This document shows positions 1 to 6,917 of a DNA stretch of 18,611 nucleotides, piece after piece; within the stretch, counting starts at the first letter, position 1, and every line of letters starts with the position of its first letter. The position numbers and the translations under genes were made by a program. The notes beneath the pieces were generated by a model, which had not been told where the DNA came from, ran no database searches, and was given only the letters and a program-made list of their open reading frames with translations. The stretch is from an uncultured Lachnoclostridium sp. (lineage in GTDB: Bacteria > Bacillota > Clostridia > Lachnospirales > Lachnospiraceae). Location of the stretch: contig CABQJX010000048.1 of assembly GCA_902464595.1 (NCBI GenBank), forward strand, positions 1 to 18,611, read 5' to 3'.

Positions 1-96
1 CTGAGCCACGGCCCCCTGTCACCGGAGCGCATGACCGAGTTTGTAAGCCGCAGCAACGAGATCATGATGATCATGGCAGGAGAGAAGGCACAATAA
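1..96 (+). CDS. 3' end of an unidentified gene (C-terminal 31 residues)
   Basis: The window opens inside a reading frame in frame 1 that ends at a TAA at 94-96, leaving only a 31-residue C-terminus (starting LSHGPLSPERMTEFVSRSNE). The tail is Met-rich and looks like a soluble amphipathic helix. I do not recognise the family. That it is a real gene end is supported by the intrinsic terminator about 60 bp downstream on the same strand. The upstream sequence is needed to name it. Confidence 0.6.
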   Translation: MSHGPLSPERMTEFVSRSNEIMMIMAGEKAQ

Positions 97-155
97 GATA
101 GGATACAGGATCAGACAGGAGAATGGGGCATGAAGGTTCCGTTCTTAGAATTAAA

Positions 156-197
156 GGTCAGCCGGGAATCGGATATGGTTCCCGGCTGGCCTTTTTT
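156..197 (+). terminator. Intrinsic terminator of the upstream gene
   Basis: A 13-bp stem pairs 156-168 (GGTCAGCCGGGAA) with 179-191 (TTCCCGGCTGGCC), with one G-T wobble and a 10-nt loop. It is followed at once by a run of six T (192-197). This is a textbook rho-independent terminator for the gene ending at 96. Confidence 0.93.
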
Positions 198-225
198 CAG
201 CATGGAAATTCAATGTCAGTTTCCC

Positions 226-254
226 TTGTGGGGACGGAAAAAGGGGCGTATACT
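226..254 (+). promoter_or_regulatory. Sigma-A-type promoter for the secreted cell-wall-binding protein
   Basis: TTGTGG (226-231) and TATACT (249-254) are 17 bp apart. Transcription would start near 261, giving a leader of about 150 nt that contains the 18-bp tandem repeat. It lies just after the terminator at 156-197, as expected for an independent unit. Confidence 0.55.
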
Positions 255-312
255 GGTCTTATAAGGAATATCAATATCATAGGCGGCTCCGGTTGAGGCG
301 GCAGGGTTATCT

Positions 313-384
313 GGCACAGTGGGGCTGTCCGGCACAGCGGGGCTTCCAGGCACAGCGGGGCTTCCAGGCACAGTGGGGATGTCC
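313..384. repeat. 18-bp tandem repeat, four copies, in a 5' leader
   Basis: Four adjacent 18-bp units (313-330, 331-348, 349-366, 367-384) follow the pattern GGCACAGYGGGGMTKYC plus one base. The middle two copies are identical and the outer two differ at a few positions. The array ends 29 bp before the start codon at 414 and lies in the predicted leader of that gene. It is not a CRISPR because there are no spacers. The unit length is a multiple of three, so reading frames cross it, but I see no start signal that would make it coding. Confidence 0.9.
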
Positions 385-413
385 GGGGCCTCCTGGGAAA
401 AAGGAGGGATCTT

Positions 414-1850
414 ATGGGTACAGAGAACAAAACAAGGGGAAAAATGAGAATGGTTAAGAAGTGGGTGGCTTTGCTTCTTAGCTGTGCGATGGTGCTTGCT
501 GGGGCTTTGACTTCCTGGGCTCTGCCATCTGGGGCATCCATGACAGAGGGAAATACGGTAAAAAGCTCCAAAGCCGGCTTTGTGCTTACATTTCCGGAAG
601 GATTTGAAACTATTTCCGGCTGGCCTGGGGAGGCATACCAGTATTTTCCAGAGGAAGGCATTCACTGGGATTTCTCAGCTTCCATCAGCGATGAGACAGA
701 GGAACACTTTCTCACCATGGCCGGCATGTGGGTTCCGCTGGAAGGAAAGAGCCTGGAACAGCAGATGGCGGAGCTCATTCAGACGTGGACAGAGGAAGGC
801 GTGGGGACGAGCAGCACGCCCTATTTGCAGACGGGAACGGCCGCTGTAGCAGATGGGGGATATTATTCCATAAAGATCAATTACGGGGCCCTTTTGGCGG
901 AGAGTATGCGGCAGCTGTACGAAAGTATGGAGGTGGAGCTGAAAGGAGAGGAACAGGCGCAGCTGGATTCTATGATAAAGGATCTGGAGGACAGCCTGTC
1001 TATGGATCTGTACCTGAGGGAGATGGAAGGGGACTGTTATATTCTGGTTCAGCTGTATTCTGCTGACCAGACAGGGACAGCAGCTTCCCTGTTGTCTCAG
1101 GCCCGGCCATTTACGGGCGGATGGAAGAAGAACGGGGCCCTTGGCTGGAAATTTGAGAATCCCGATGGATCTATGCTGCGGGACAGCTGGGTTTTAGATG
1201 AAAATGGGTTCACCTGCCGTCTGGACAGCAACGGGCAGCTGGTGCACAGTGTCTGGATTGAGGAAGACGGCCGTTGGAAATATGTAGACGAATTTGGACA
1301 TATGGTTACCAGCGCCAGCAAAACCATAGACGGCGTCCAATATGTTTTTGACGCCTATGGATATATGGAGGAGAAGGAAAAGGCAGCGCAGCCCTATTCT
1401 GCAGGGACTCTCTCCGGCAACCGGTATGTGAACCAGTGGGCAGATATTACGCTCTCTTTTCCTGAGACAGCCCAGGTGGAGATGGGGGATGATCTCTACA
1501 GTTATGCTGTGGAGGGCGGAGAAAATATGTTTTACTGGGCTGACGATACCAATGGATACCGGATCACAGTGGAGTTTACTGAATATCCGGGCCTAATGCT
1601 TGACCGCTATCTGGAGGAACGCATGGAATATTCTATGTACTACGGTTATAAGATAGACGAGACAGGAACAAAAGATTTAGGCGGGTATGAGTATAAGTAT
1701 GTAAAAACATCAGGTGGGGAATATTATGGAGGCGTTGCGAATCATGAGGATACTTATTTCCGGCAGATTGACGGCTATCTGGTAGAAATTTCCGCAGAGT
1801 ACACACAAGACTGCCAGGGAAAGGTAGAGCAGATCCTTCAGATGCAATAG
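414..1850 (+). CDS. Secreted protein with cell-wall-binding-type repeats between two related modules
   Basis: 478 residues. The ATG at 414 follows AAGGAGG (about 7 nt spacing), so I prefer it to the inner ATG at 444. A basic stretch and hydrophobic helix (residues ~15-35, WVALLLSCAMVLAGALTSWA) form a signal peptide. Residues ~235-318 (GGWKKNGALGWKF, SVWIEEDGRWKYVDEFGHM, YVFDAYGYM) have the W-x-x-x-dG-x-W-Y/K-Y pattern of choline/cell-wall-binding repeats (CW_binding_1 type). They probably hold the protein on the cell wall. The flanking modules (~52-230 and ~335-478) look alike: each has a hydrophobic-FPE strand, then an amphipathic helix and YKI/YSIKI-type strands. I know no catalytic function for them. 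A separate promoter and terminator suggest it is monocistronic. Confidence 0.75.
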   Translation: MGTENKTRGKMRMVKKWVALLLSCAMVLAGALTSWALPSGASMTEGNTVKSSKAGFVLTFPEGFETISGWPGEAYQYFPEEGIHWDFSASISDETEEHFLTMAGMWVPLEGKSLEQQMAELIQTWTEEGVGTSSTPYLQTGTAAVADGGYYSIKINYGALLAESMRQLYESMEVELKGEEQAQLDSMIKDLEDSLSMDLYLREMEGDCYILVQLYSADQTGTAASLLSQARPFTGGWKKNGALGWKFENPDGSMLRDSWVLDENGFTCRLDSNGQLVHSVWIEEDGRWKYVDEFGHMVTSASKTIDGVQYVFDAYGYMEEKEKAAQPYSAGTLSGNRYVNQWADITLSFPETAQVEMGDDLYSYAVEGGENMFYWADDTNGYRITVEFTEYPGLMLDRYLEERMEYSMYYGYKIDETGTKDLGGYEYKYVKTSGGEYYGGVANHEDTYFRQIDGYLVEISAEYTQDCQGKVEQILQMQ

Positions 1851-1894
1851 CCTGGGCCGCTGTAACATGCGGAAACTCAAGGGTACAATAGTCA

Positions 1895-1923
1895 TTGCAT
1901 TTTCATGTTTATGCTGTTATAAT
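1895..1923 (+). promoter_or_regulatory. Promoter of the degV gene
   Basis: TTGCAT (1895-1900), a 17-bp spacer and TATAAT (1918-1923), with a TGn extension (TGTTATAAT) directly before the -10 box. Predicted transcription start is near 1930, inside the palindrome at 1924-1944. Confidence 0.7.
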
Positions 1924-1944
1924 ATGTAGTAATGAATACTACAT
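1924..1944. promoter_or_regulatory. Palindromic operator candidate at the degV transcription start
   Basis: A perfect 8-bp inverted repeat, ATGTAGTA (1924-1931) and TACTACAT (1937-1944) around a 5-bp centre, begins right after the -10 box and covers the predicted start point. The position suits a repressor operator. TACTACA/TGTAGTA half-sites resemble those of BlaI/MecI-type repressors, but with the half-sites in the reverse order, so I do not assign a regulator. It could also form a small hairpin at the 5' end of the RNA. Confidence 0.5.
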
Positions 1945-1982
1945 GTCAAGACACATAGATGAGAAAATCGGAGGACATTGAT

Positions 1983-2843
1983 ATGACCTATAAGATTATT
2001 GGAGACAGCTGTCTCGATCTGACAAGAGAGATGAGAAAGGATCCGAGATTTCAGACGATCCCCTTGACTTTACAGGTGGGAGATACCCAGGTCGTGGATG
2101 ATGAAACCTTTGACCAGAAGAAGTTTATTGAGCTGGTAAAGGCCTGCCCGGAGTGCCCTAAGACAGCCTGCCCTTCTCCTGAAATGTTTAAAGAGGCTTA
2201 TGAGGCAGCAGATGCAGAGGCCATATTTGTGATCACTCTGTCCAGCCATCTCAGCGGAAGCTATAATTCTGCAGCAGTGGCAAAGAAAATGTATGAGGAA
2301 GAAATGGAGGAGAGCGGAAGGAAGGGGCAGAGGAAAAAAATCGCCCTGATCGATTCTCTCTCTGCTTCCTCCGGGGAATTGAACCTGGCTCTGCTGATCC
2401 AAAGTCTCTGCGCATCAGGATTGGACTTTGAGGAGGTTGAAAAAAGGGCTTTGGAGTATCGGGATCAGATGCGCACTTATTTTGTCTTGGAAAGCCTGGA
2501 CACTTTGCGCAAGAATGGACGTCTTTCCGGTCTTCAGGCATTTTTTGCAACAGCTCTTAACATCAAGCCAGTGATGGGAGCAGATTTTGGAGTGATCGTC
2601 AAGCTGGATCAGGCCAGAGGGATGAATAAGGGCCTTCAGCGCATGTGCGACATAGCGGCAAAAGAAAGAGGGGACAGTGAAGATAGGATTGCGGTAATCT
2701 GCCATGTAAATAACAGGGAACGGGCAGAACAGGTTAAGAGAGAGCTGGCTTCCCGGGTGAAATTTAAGGATATTGTGATTACGGAAGCGGCTGGAGTGGC
2801 CACAGTGTACGCCAACGAAGGAGGGATTATCCTGGCAATCTAG
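1983..2843 (+). CDS. DegV family fatty-acid-binding protein
   Basis: 286 residues, the usual length of the DegV family. These proteins bind fatty acids; in Gram-positive bacteria related proteins (FakB) present the lipid to a FakA kinase, but no fakA is nearby. Recognisable blocks are the N-terminal IIGDSCLDLT (residues 5-14), TIPLTLQVGD (25-34), the SSHLSGSYNSA segment (87-97) around the lipid-binding cleft, SLSASSGELNLAL (125-137), and LDTLRKNGRLSG (172-183) leading into LNIKPVM. I chose the ATG at 1983 because GGAGG (1970-1974) lies 8 nt upstream; the ATG at 1959 has no such site and would place this motif inside the gene. It has its own promoter with a palindrome. The next gene on the same strand lies 105 bp downstream. 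Confidence 0.9.
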   Translation: MTYKIIGDSCLDLTREMRKDPRFQTIPLTLQVGDTQVVDDETFDQKKFIELVKACPECPKTACPSPEMFKEAYEAADAEAIFVITLSSHLSGSYNSAAVAKKMYEEEMEESGRKGQRKKIALIDSLSASSGELNLALLIQSLCASGLDFEEVEKRALEYRDQMRTYFVLESLDTLRKNGRLSGLQAFFATALNIKPVMGADFGVIVKLDQARGMNKGLQRMCDIAAKERGDSEDRIAVICHVNNRERAEQVKRELASRVKFKDIVITEAAGVATVYANEGGIILAI

Positions 2844-2948
2844 GGGAAAACAGGATCCTCCAGGGAAAAGGCAGGTTCACTCCAAGGCCAAAGGCGGCTC
2901 AGTTCGAGGCCAAAAGCAGTTTATATCAGAAAAAGGATTAAAAATTAT

Positions 2949-4214
2949 ATGAAACGATCAGTTTGGATCACAGCAGCTCTGATTGCAGGGCTGCTGTTAG
3001 TTGGTATAGCGGGATATTTTTTTTGGCACACCTCCCAAAATAAATATGTAAAGGCAGATTATATAGGTATGTCAGAAGCGATGGGAAATACCTTACCCGG
3101 CTCAGGGGAAGAAGGGTCTGCCAGTATGTCCCAGGAGGACTTATCCAGCAGCCCTCCTGAGAGTGAAAGGCTGGAAGGGGAGAGCTTTGCGGAAAAAGAA
3201 GGAGAGATTGGCGGTGAGAGCGATCCTGATTCCGGAGCTGTTTCAACTGGTGAAGAAGCAGGAGGCCCTGTCCGCCTGGTATTCGCCGGTGATATTTTGC
3301 TGTCTGACCATGTGCTGGGGGCATACAGCCAGGGAGGCGGCATTGGCGGCGTTTTGGATCCTGGTTTTTTGGGGGTCATAGAGGACAGTGATATTTTTAT
3401 GGCTAATCAGGAATTTCCATTCAGCAGCAGGGGGCAGGCTGCGCCGGATAAGCAGTTTACCTTTCGCCTGCCTCCGGAAAAAGTATCTGTTTTTAAAGAA
3501 CTGGGATTGGATATTGTTACATTGGCCAACAACCATGCTCTGGATTTTGGGACCGATGCTCTTTTGGATACCTGTGACACTCTGGATCAGGCAGAAATCC
3601 TTCATGTAGGGGCGGGCCGTAACATAGATGAGGCAAAGAAACCGGTCTTTTTGGAAAGCAAAGGGAAAAAAGTAGGATTTTTGGGGGCATCCCGGGTAAT
3701 TCCAGTGGGTTCGTGGAATGCAGGGCAGAATACTCCGGGAATGCTGACTACCTATGACCCGTCTCTGCTGGTGGAGGAGATACACAAAGCCAGAGAAAAA
3801 TGCGATTTTCTGGTGGTGTATGTCCATTGGGGGATCGAGAGGGATGAGAGACCCCAGGATTACCAGAGAAAGCTGGGACAGCAGTATATCGATGCGGGGG
3901 CAGATCTGGTGATCGGAAGCCACCCTCATGTCCTTCAGGGGTTTGAATACTATAAGGGAAAACCCATTGTCTACAGCCTGGGAAATTTTATTTTTGGAAG
4001 CAGTATACCTAAGGCGGCTCTATTGACTGTAGAGTGGGACGGAATGGATCAGGCTCTCAAGCTGTGGCCGGGAACCTCCTCTGCCGGTTATACCAGGATG
4101 CTCTTAGACGATGGGGAGAAAGCGGCGTTTTATCAGTACATGACCTCTATTTCGTATGGAGCAGAGGTGGGGCCGGATGGAAATATTTTCCCTGCCAGCT
4201 CTGCCGCTCCTTAA
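2949..4214 (+). CDS. CapA family membrane-anchored metallophosphatase-like protein
   Basis: 421 residues. An uncleaved N-terminal membrane helix (residues ~5-26) and an acidic Ser/Gly/Glu linker (~40-106) precede a CapA/PgsA-type domain (PGA_cap, calcineurin-like phosphoesterase fold) at ~108-400. Motifs in order are VFAGDILLSD (111-120), DIFMANQEFPFS (148-159), TLANNHALDFG (191-201), VVYVHWGIE (289-297) and VIGSHPHVLQG (321-331); the Asp, Asn and His residues match the metal-ligand pattern of the fold. CapA proteins take part in poly-gamma-glutamate capsule synthesis in bacilli. With no capBC genes here, the role is open and probably at the envelope. The start has a modest AAGGA about 12 nt upstream. 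The last 68 bp overlap the convergent radical SAM gene. Confidence 0.9.
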   Translation: MKRSVWITAALIAGLLLVGIAGYFFWHTSQNKYVKADYIGMSEAMGNTLPGSGEEGSASMSQEDLSSSPPESERLEGESFAEKEGEIGGESDPDSGAVSTGEEAGGPVRLVFAGDILLSDHVLGAYSQGGGIGGVLDPGFLGVIEDSDIFMANQEFPFSSRGQAAPDKQFTFRLPPEKVSVFKELGLDIVTLANNHALDFGTDALLDTCDTLDQAEILHVGAGRNIDEAKKPVFLESKGKKVGFLGASRVIPVGSWNAGQNTPGMLTTYDPSLLVEEIHKAREKCDFLVVYVHWGIERDERPQDYQRKLGQQYIDAGADLVIGSHPHVLQGFEYYKGKPIVYSLGNFIFGSSIPKAALLTVEWDGMDQALKLWPGTSSAGYTRMLLDDGEKAAFYQYMTSISYGAEVGPDGNIFPASSAAP

Positions 4215-5103
4215 AACGGCGATGGAGGGTATTTAACACCAGACGTTTGTTTCCGCTCCACAGAGGAGCGATGAGCAGGGATTTTGGCCCATCTCCGGTG
4301 AGGCGGTGTATGGTGATGTCAGGGGGCAGGTGCTCCACACAGTCAATGACAAATTCAATATAATCCTCCATTGAGAATACGGGAAAGGGATCGCTCTGGT
4401 ACAGCGCTGCCAGGTCGGTCCCTTTCAGTATGTGAAGGAGCTGGAGCTTGATGCCGTCAATGGGCTTTTGTGCCAGGTAGTCAATGGTTTCCAGCATTTG
4501 CTTTTTGGTTTCACCGGGAAGTCCCAGGATCACATGGACAATAACAGTAAGCCCTGCTTTTTTCAATCGGTCCAAGGCATCCTCAAAGACGGAAAGATCG
4601 TAACCGCGGCGGATCAGCTGAGCGGTCGGTTCGTGTATGGTCTGAAGGCCCAGTTCTATCCAGACAGGCTTCCGGTGATTCAACTGCTCCAAAAGACATA
4701 TTTTTTCCGGTTCCAGGCAGTCGGGCCGTGTGCCGATGGAGAGAGCCATGATCTGGGGGTGGGAGACGGCCTGGCAAAACAGATCAGATAGATAAGGGAC
4801 AGGGGCGTAGGTGTTGGTGTAGGACTGGAAGTAAGCAATATAAGCTCCGCGGTCCTTGCTGGATAATTTTCCCTCTATCCGTTTTTTTGCCTCATCAATC
4901 TGGGCATCCAGGGAAGAACAGCGGGGGACGGCAAAGTCGCCGGAGCCGCCTTCGCTGCAGAAAATACATCCCCCAAAACCGACGGTTCCATCGCGGTTGG
5001 GGCAGCTCATCCCCCCATCCAGAGATAGTTTATAGAGTTTTCGGCCAAACTGGCAGCGCATCTCCCAGTCAAGGGAGTGGTAAGGTTTTCCGTTCCAATC
5101 CAT
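4147..5103 (-). CDS. TIGR01212-type radical SAM protein (YhcC-like)
   Basis: 318 residues read right to left. The cluster motif is CPNRDGTVGFGGCIFC (Cys34, Cys46, Cys49), i.e. C-x11-C-x2-C, characteristic of the YhcC/TIGR01212 family rather than the common CxxxCxxC. Other family blocks are IAYFQSYTNTYAP (89-101), LSIGTRPDCL (121-130), VWIELGLQTIHEPT (147-160), VHVILGLPGETK (189-200) and IKLQLLHILKGTDL (218-231). The reaction catalysed by this family is not firmly known. I start it at the ATG whose complement is 5101-5103, after AGGAGG. The frame stays open to 5289, but that extension is translated palindromic repeat. A TGGTATAAT box about 30 bp upstream on the minus strand is the likely promoter. 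The 3' end overlaps capA. Confidence 0.9.
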   Translation of the reverse strand: MDWNGKPYHSLDWEMRCQFGRKLYKLSLDGGMSCPNRDGTVGFGGCIFCSEGGSGDFAVPRCSSLDAQIDEAKKRIEGKLSSKDRGAYIAYFQSYTNTYAPVPYLSDLFCQAVSHPQIMALSIGTRPDCLEPEKICLLEQLNHRKPVWIELGLQTIHEPTAQLIRRGYDLSVFEDALDRLKKAGLTVIVHVILGLPGETKKQMLETIDYLAQKPIDGIKLQLLHILKGTDLAALYQSDPFPVFSMEDYIEFVIDCVEHLPPDITIHRLTGDGPKSLLIAPLWSGNKRLVLNTLHRRFKERQSWQGKYFHPAPPLLHTK

Positions 5104-5124
5104 GGGAATCCTCCTGAAAAGTGA

Positions 5125-5143
5125 TCTGGCGATATTATACCAT
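5125..5143. repeat. 19-bp repeat, copy 1, carrying a minus-strand -10 box
   Basis: TCTGGCGATATTATACCAT occurs here and identically at 5239-5257; the last 11 bp (TATTATACCAT) recur at 5328-5338. On the minus strand the unit reads ATGGTATAATATCGCC, an extended -10 box (TGGTATAAT, with TATAAT at complement 5134-5139). It would start RNA near 5127, about 24 nt before the radical SAM start codon. I find no good -35 at the right distance. Confidence 0.75.
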
Positions 5144-5238
5144 AGCTTCGCTATGGCCCCTCCGGGGGATGCGCACCATTTGCAATGGAGATTTCCTCGC
5201 TGTCGCTTGGAGCAAATGGGCGCGGTATAATATGCGCC

Positions 5239-5257
5239 TCTGGCGATATTATACCAT
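5239..5257. repeat. 19-bp repeat, copy 2
   Basis: Identical to 5125-5143 and again followed directly by a hairpin beginning CCAT. A reversed copy of the ATATTATACC core lies just upstream (5225-5234), framed by GGCGC/GCGCC, so the motif occurs in both orientations. Confidence 0.8.
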
Positions 5258-5382
5258 CTCGACGATCGTCTCGATGGTTTTCTCGTCAAATGTCTGTTCG
5301 TGCAAGCACGACAGCCATTTTTCTCGTTATTATACCATGTTTTACATCAGAGAAAAACATCGGAACACAGTAAAATATTGTA

Positions 5383-5412
5383 TTGTTGATTGAGGCTGTT
5401 CTGTGATACACT
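5383..5412 (+). promoter_or_regulatory. Possible galK promoter
   Basis: TTGTTG (5383-5388), an 18-bp spacer and TACACT (5407-5412) with a TGn extension before the -10 box. It lies 45 bp upstream of the galK start. Both hexamers are imperfect, so this is tentative. Confidence 0.35.
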
Positions 5413-5457
5413 GGGATCAAAGGACTAGGAAATCCAGTTTTAAAAGGAGTGGCAGAT

Positions 5458-6750
5458 ATGAAGGCAAATGAGGTATCAAAACAGATTTTGGGGGCGAAGG
5501 GACGTTCTCTGATGGCTCAGCTTTATGGGGAAGATCATGTTCAGGAGAACATCAGGCGTTATGAGGAGGTTCTTCAGGGATATGAAAAGATGTTTGGGGG
5601 AGACGGCGATGTGCTGCTCTTTTCCTCTCCCGGAAGGACGGAGATCAGCGGAAACCACACCGACCATAACCACGGAAAGGTGCTGGCCGGAAGCATCAAT
5701 CTGGACTGTGTAGGCGCTGCGGGAATCAATGACTCCAATCAGGTTCACATTGTCAGCGAGACTTACCATCAGGATTTTACCATTGACTTAAATCACCTGG
5801 AGCCCAGCGAGAAAAAGGCGGGGACAGTGGATCTGGTAAAAGGGCTTTTACAGGGTTTTAAGGATTCAGGATACAGTGTGGGAGGATTTAACGCCTACAT
5901 CACCAGCAATGTGATCAGCGCTGCGGGAGTGAGCTCCTCCGCTTCCTTTGAGATGCTTTTATGCTCTATGTTAAATACCTTTTTTAATGAGGGACGTATG
6001 AGCAATGTGGCTTATGCTCACATAGGAAAGTTTGCGGAAAATCATTACTGGGACAAGGCTTCCGGGCTTTTAGATCAGATGGCCTGTGCAGTGGGTGGTC
6101 TGATTACCATTGATTTTGTGGAACCCCTGACACCAAAGGTGGAGAAGATTGATTTTGATTTCAGCTCCCAGGGACACAGCCTGATCATTGTCCAGACGGG
6201 AAAAGGGCATGCGGATCTCAGTGAGGATTATTCTTCTGTTCCAAATGAAATGAAGATGGTGGCGAAATATTTTGGGAAGGAAGTGCTGGCAGAGGTGTCA
6301 GAGCAGCAGGTGCTTCAGCAGCTGCCTCAGGTGCGGGCATTTGCAGGAGACCGTTCCGTCCTGCGCGCCCTTCATTTCTTTGAGGAGAACAAGAGGGTGG
6401 AGGCAGAGGTAAAGGCTTTGAAGGAAAACCGCTTCCAGGATTTCCTGTTTAACATTACCGCTTCTGGAAATTCATCCTGGAAATGGCTTCAGAACTGTTT
6501 TACGAACAGTAATTACCAGGAACAGGGCATCACAGTGACTTTGGCTCTCACGGAGCTGTTTATCGCTGAAAAACAGAAAGGCGCCTGCCGGGTTCACGGA
6601 GGCGGTTTTGCAGGTGTGATCATGGCTATGCTGCCCAATGAGCTGGTGGACGAATATATTGGATACATTGAAGCATGCACAGGAAAAGGAAGTGCTTACC
6701 GTATGAGCATACGGCCTTATGGGGCCATCTGTGTCAGTGAGATGATCTAG
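5458..6750 (+). CDS. galK: Galactokinase
   Basis: 430 residues. A GHMP-family sugar kinase making galactose 1-phosphate from galactose and ATP in the Leloir pathway, in the cytoplasm. The galactokinase signature is SSPGRTEISGNHTDHNHG (residues 56-73), a divergent form of the usual GRxNxIGeHxDY. The ATP-binding motif is NVISAAGVSSSASFE (151-165), the likely catalytic Asp is in LLDQMAC (D206), and the third GHMP motif is HGGGFAGVIMA (380-390). Slightly longer than enteric GalK (about 380). The ATG at 5458 is chosen because AGGAG (5444-5448) is 9 nt upstream; a GTG at 5449 abuts the ribosome site. No galT, galE or galactose transporter is in the window. It converges on pncB across a shared terminator. 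Confidence 0.88.
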   Translation: MKANEVSKQILGAKGRSLMAQLYGEDHVQENIRRYEEVLQGYEKMFGGDGDVLLFSSPGRTEISGNHTDHNHGKVLAGSINLDCVGAAGINDSNQVHIVSETYHQDFTIDLNHLEPSEKKAGTVDLVKGLLQGFKDSGYSVGGFNAYITSNVISAAGVSSSASFEMLLCSMLNTFFNEGRMSNVAYAHIGKFAENHYWDKASGLLDQMACAVGGLITIDFVEPLTPKVEKIDFDFSSQGHSLIIVQTGKGHADLSEDYSSVPNEMKMVAKYFGKEVLAEVSEQQVLQQLPQVRAFAGDRSVLRALHFFEENKRVEAEVKALKENRFQDFLFNITASGNSSWKWLQNCFTNSNYQEQGITVTLALTELFIAEKQKGACRVHGGGFAGVIMAMLPNELVDEYIGYIEACTGKGSAYRMSIRPYGAICVSEMI

Positions 6751-6888
6751 GAAACGATCTGGATCAATCTTGGCAGCAGCGTCTGCCTGTTTATTGACCG
6801 TATATTGTTTGCGCAGACAAAAATGGAGTTTTCCTTCTGGAATGAACCAGACAGGAATCCTCCATTTTTTGTGCGGCCAGATCGTTTC
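6751..6888. other. Nested inverted repeats between galK and pncB
   Basis: A perfect 12-bp inverted repeat, GAAACGATCTGG (6751-6762) and CCAGATCGTTTC (6877-6888), encloses two further hairpins. One is GGCAG-CAGCGT-CTGCC (about 6772-6787), itself bracketed by CAAT/ATTG. The other is the two-way terminator at 6819-6870. A transcript of either strand could fold as a three-way junction. It begins at the base after the galK stop codon. Confidence 0.6.
6819..6870. terminator. Two-way intrinsic terminator for galK and pncB
   Basis: The stem AAAAATGGAG (6819-6828) pairs with CTCCATTTTT (6860-6869), and an inner CCTTCTGG/CCAGACAGG stem with one bulge closes a 6-nt loop. The T-run at 6865-6870 serves the plus strand and the A-run on the left arm serves the minus strand. 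It lies between the convergent galK and pncB stop codons. Confidence 0.88.
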
Positions 6889-6917
6889 AGTATATGGCGA
6901 CGGCCGAAAGAACCTTT

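Larger units (their letters stand above)
5104..5457. other. Intergenic mosaic of hairpins and repeated TATAAT boxes
   Basis: No convincing gene in 354 bp. Visible structure includes a hairpin CCATAGC-TTC-GCTATGG (5140-5156). A larger stem pairs 5171-5183 (GCGCACCATTTGC) with 5212-5223 (GCAAATGGGCGC), with one bulged A. A palindrome-rich stem at 5254-5277 has CCATC/GATGG ends and a GACGATCGTC centre. A stem at 5294-5314 pairs CTGT-CGTGC with GCACG-ACAG around one bulge. Reading frames across it (WYNIAR repeated) come from the repeat itself. It separates the divergent radical SAM and galK genes. Confidence 0.75.

Noticed and set aside
313..384. Possible CRISPR array at the 18-bp repeats
   Set aside because: The units are directly adjacent with no spacers, and are too short; the same holds for the arrays at 10111-10200 and 11004-11082.
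1924..1944. BlaI/MecI operator upstream of degV
   Set aside because: The half-sites have the reverse order to that of known BlaI/MecI operators, and no blaI-type gene is nearby; kept only as an unassigned palindrome.
2860..2925. Two AGGCCAAA-containing segments between degV and capA as a repeat element
   Set aside because: Only two short, imperfect copies; too weak to call.
3243..3929. Minus-strand open frame of 228 codons opposite capA
   Set aside because: Its sequence is a shadow of the CapA motifs on the other strand and it has no ribosome site.
5104..5289. N-terminal extension of the radical SAM protein through the repeat region
   Set aside because: The extension is translated palindromic repeat, whereas ATG at complement 5101-5103 has an AGGAGG site and begins a family-typical N-terminus.
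5449..5457. GTG at 5449 as the galK start
   Set aside because: It directly abuts the ribosome binding site with no spacing; the ATG at 5458 is 9 nt away.
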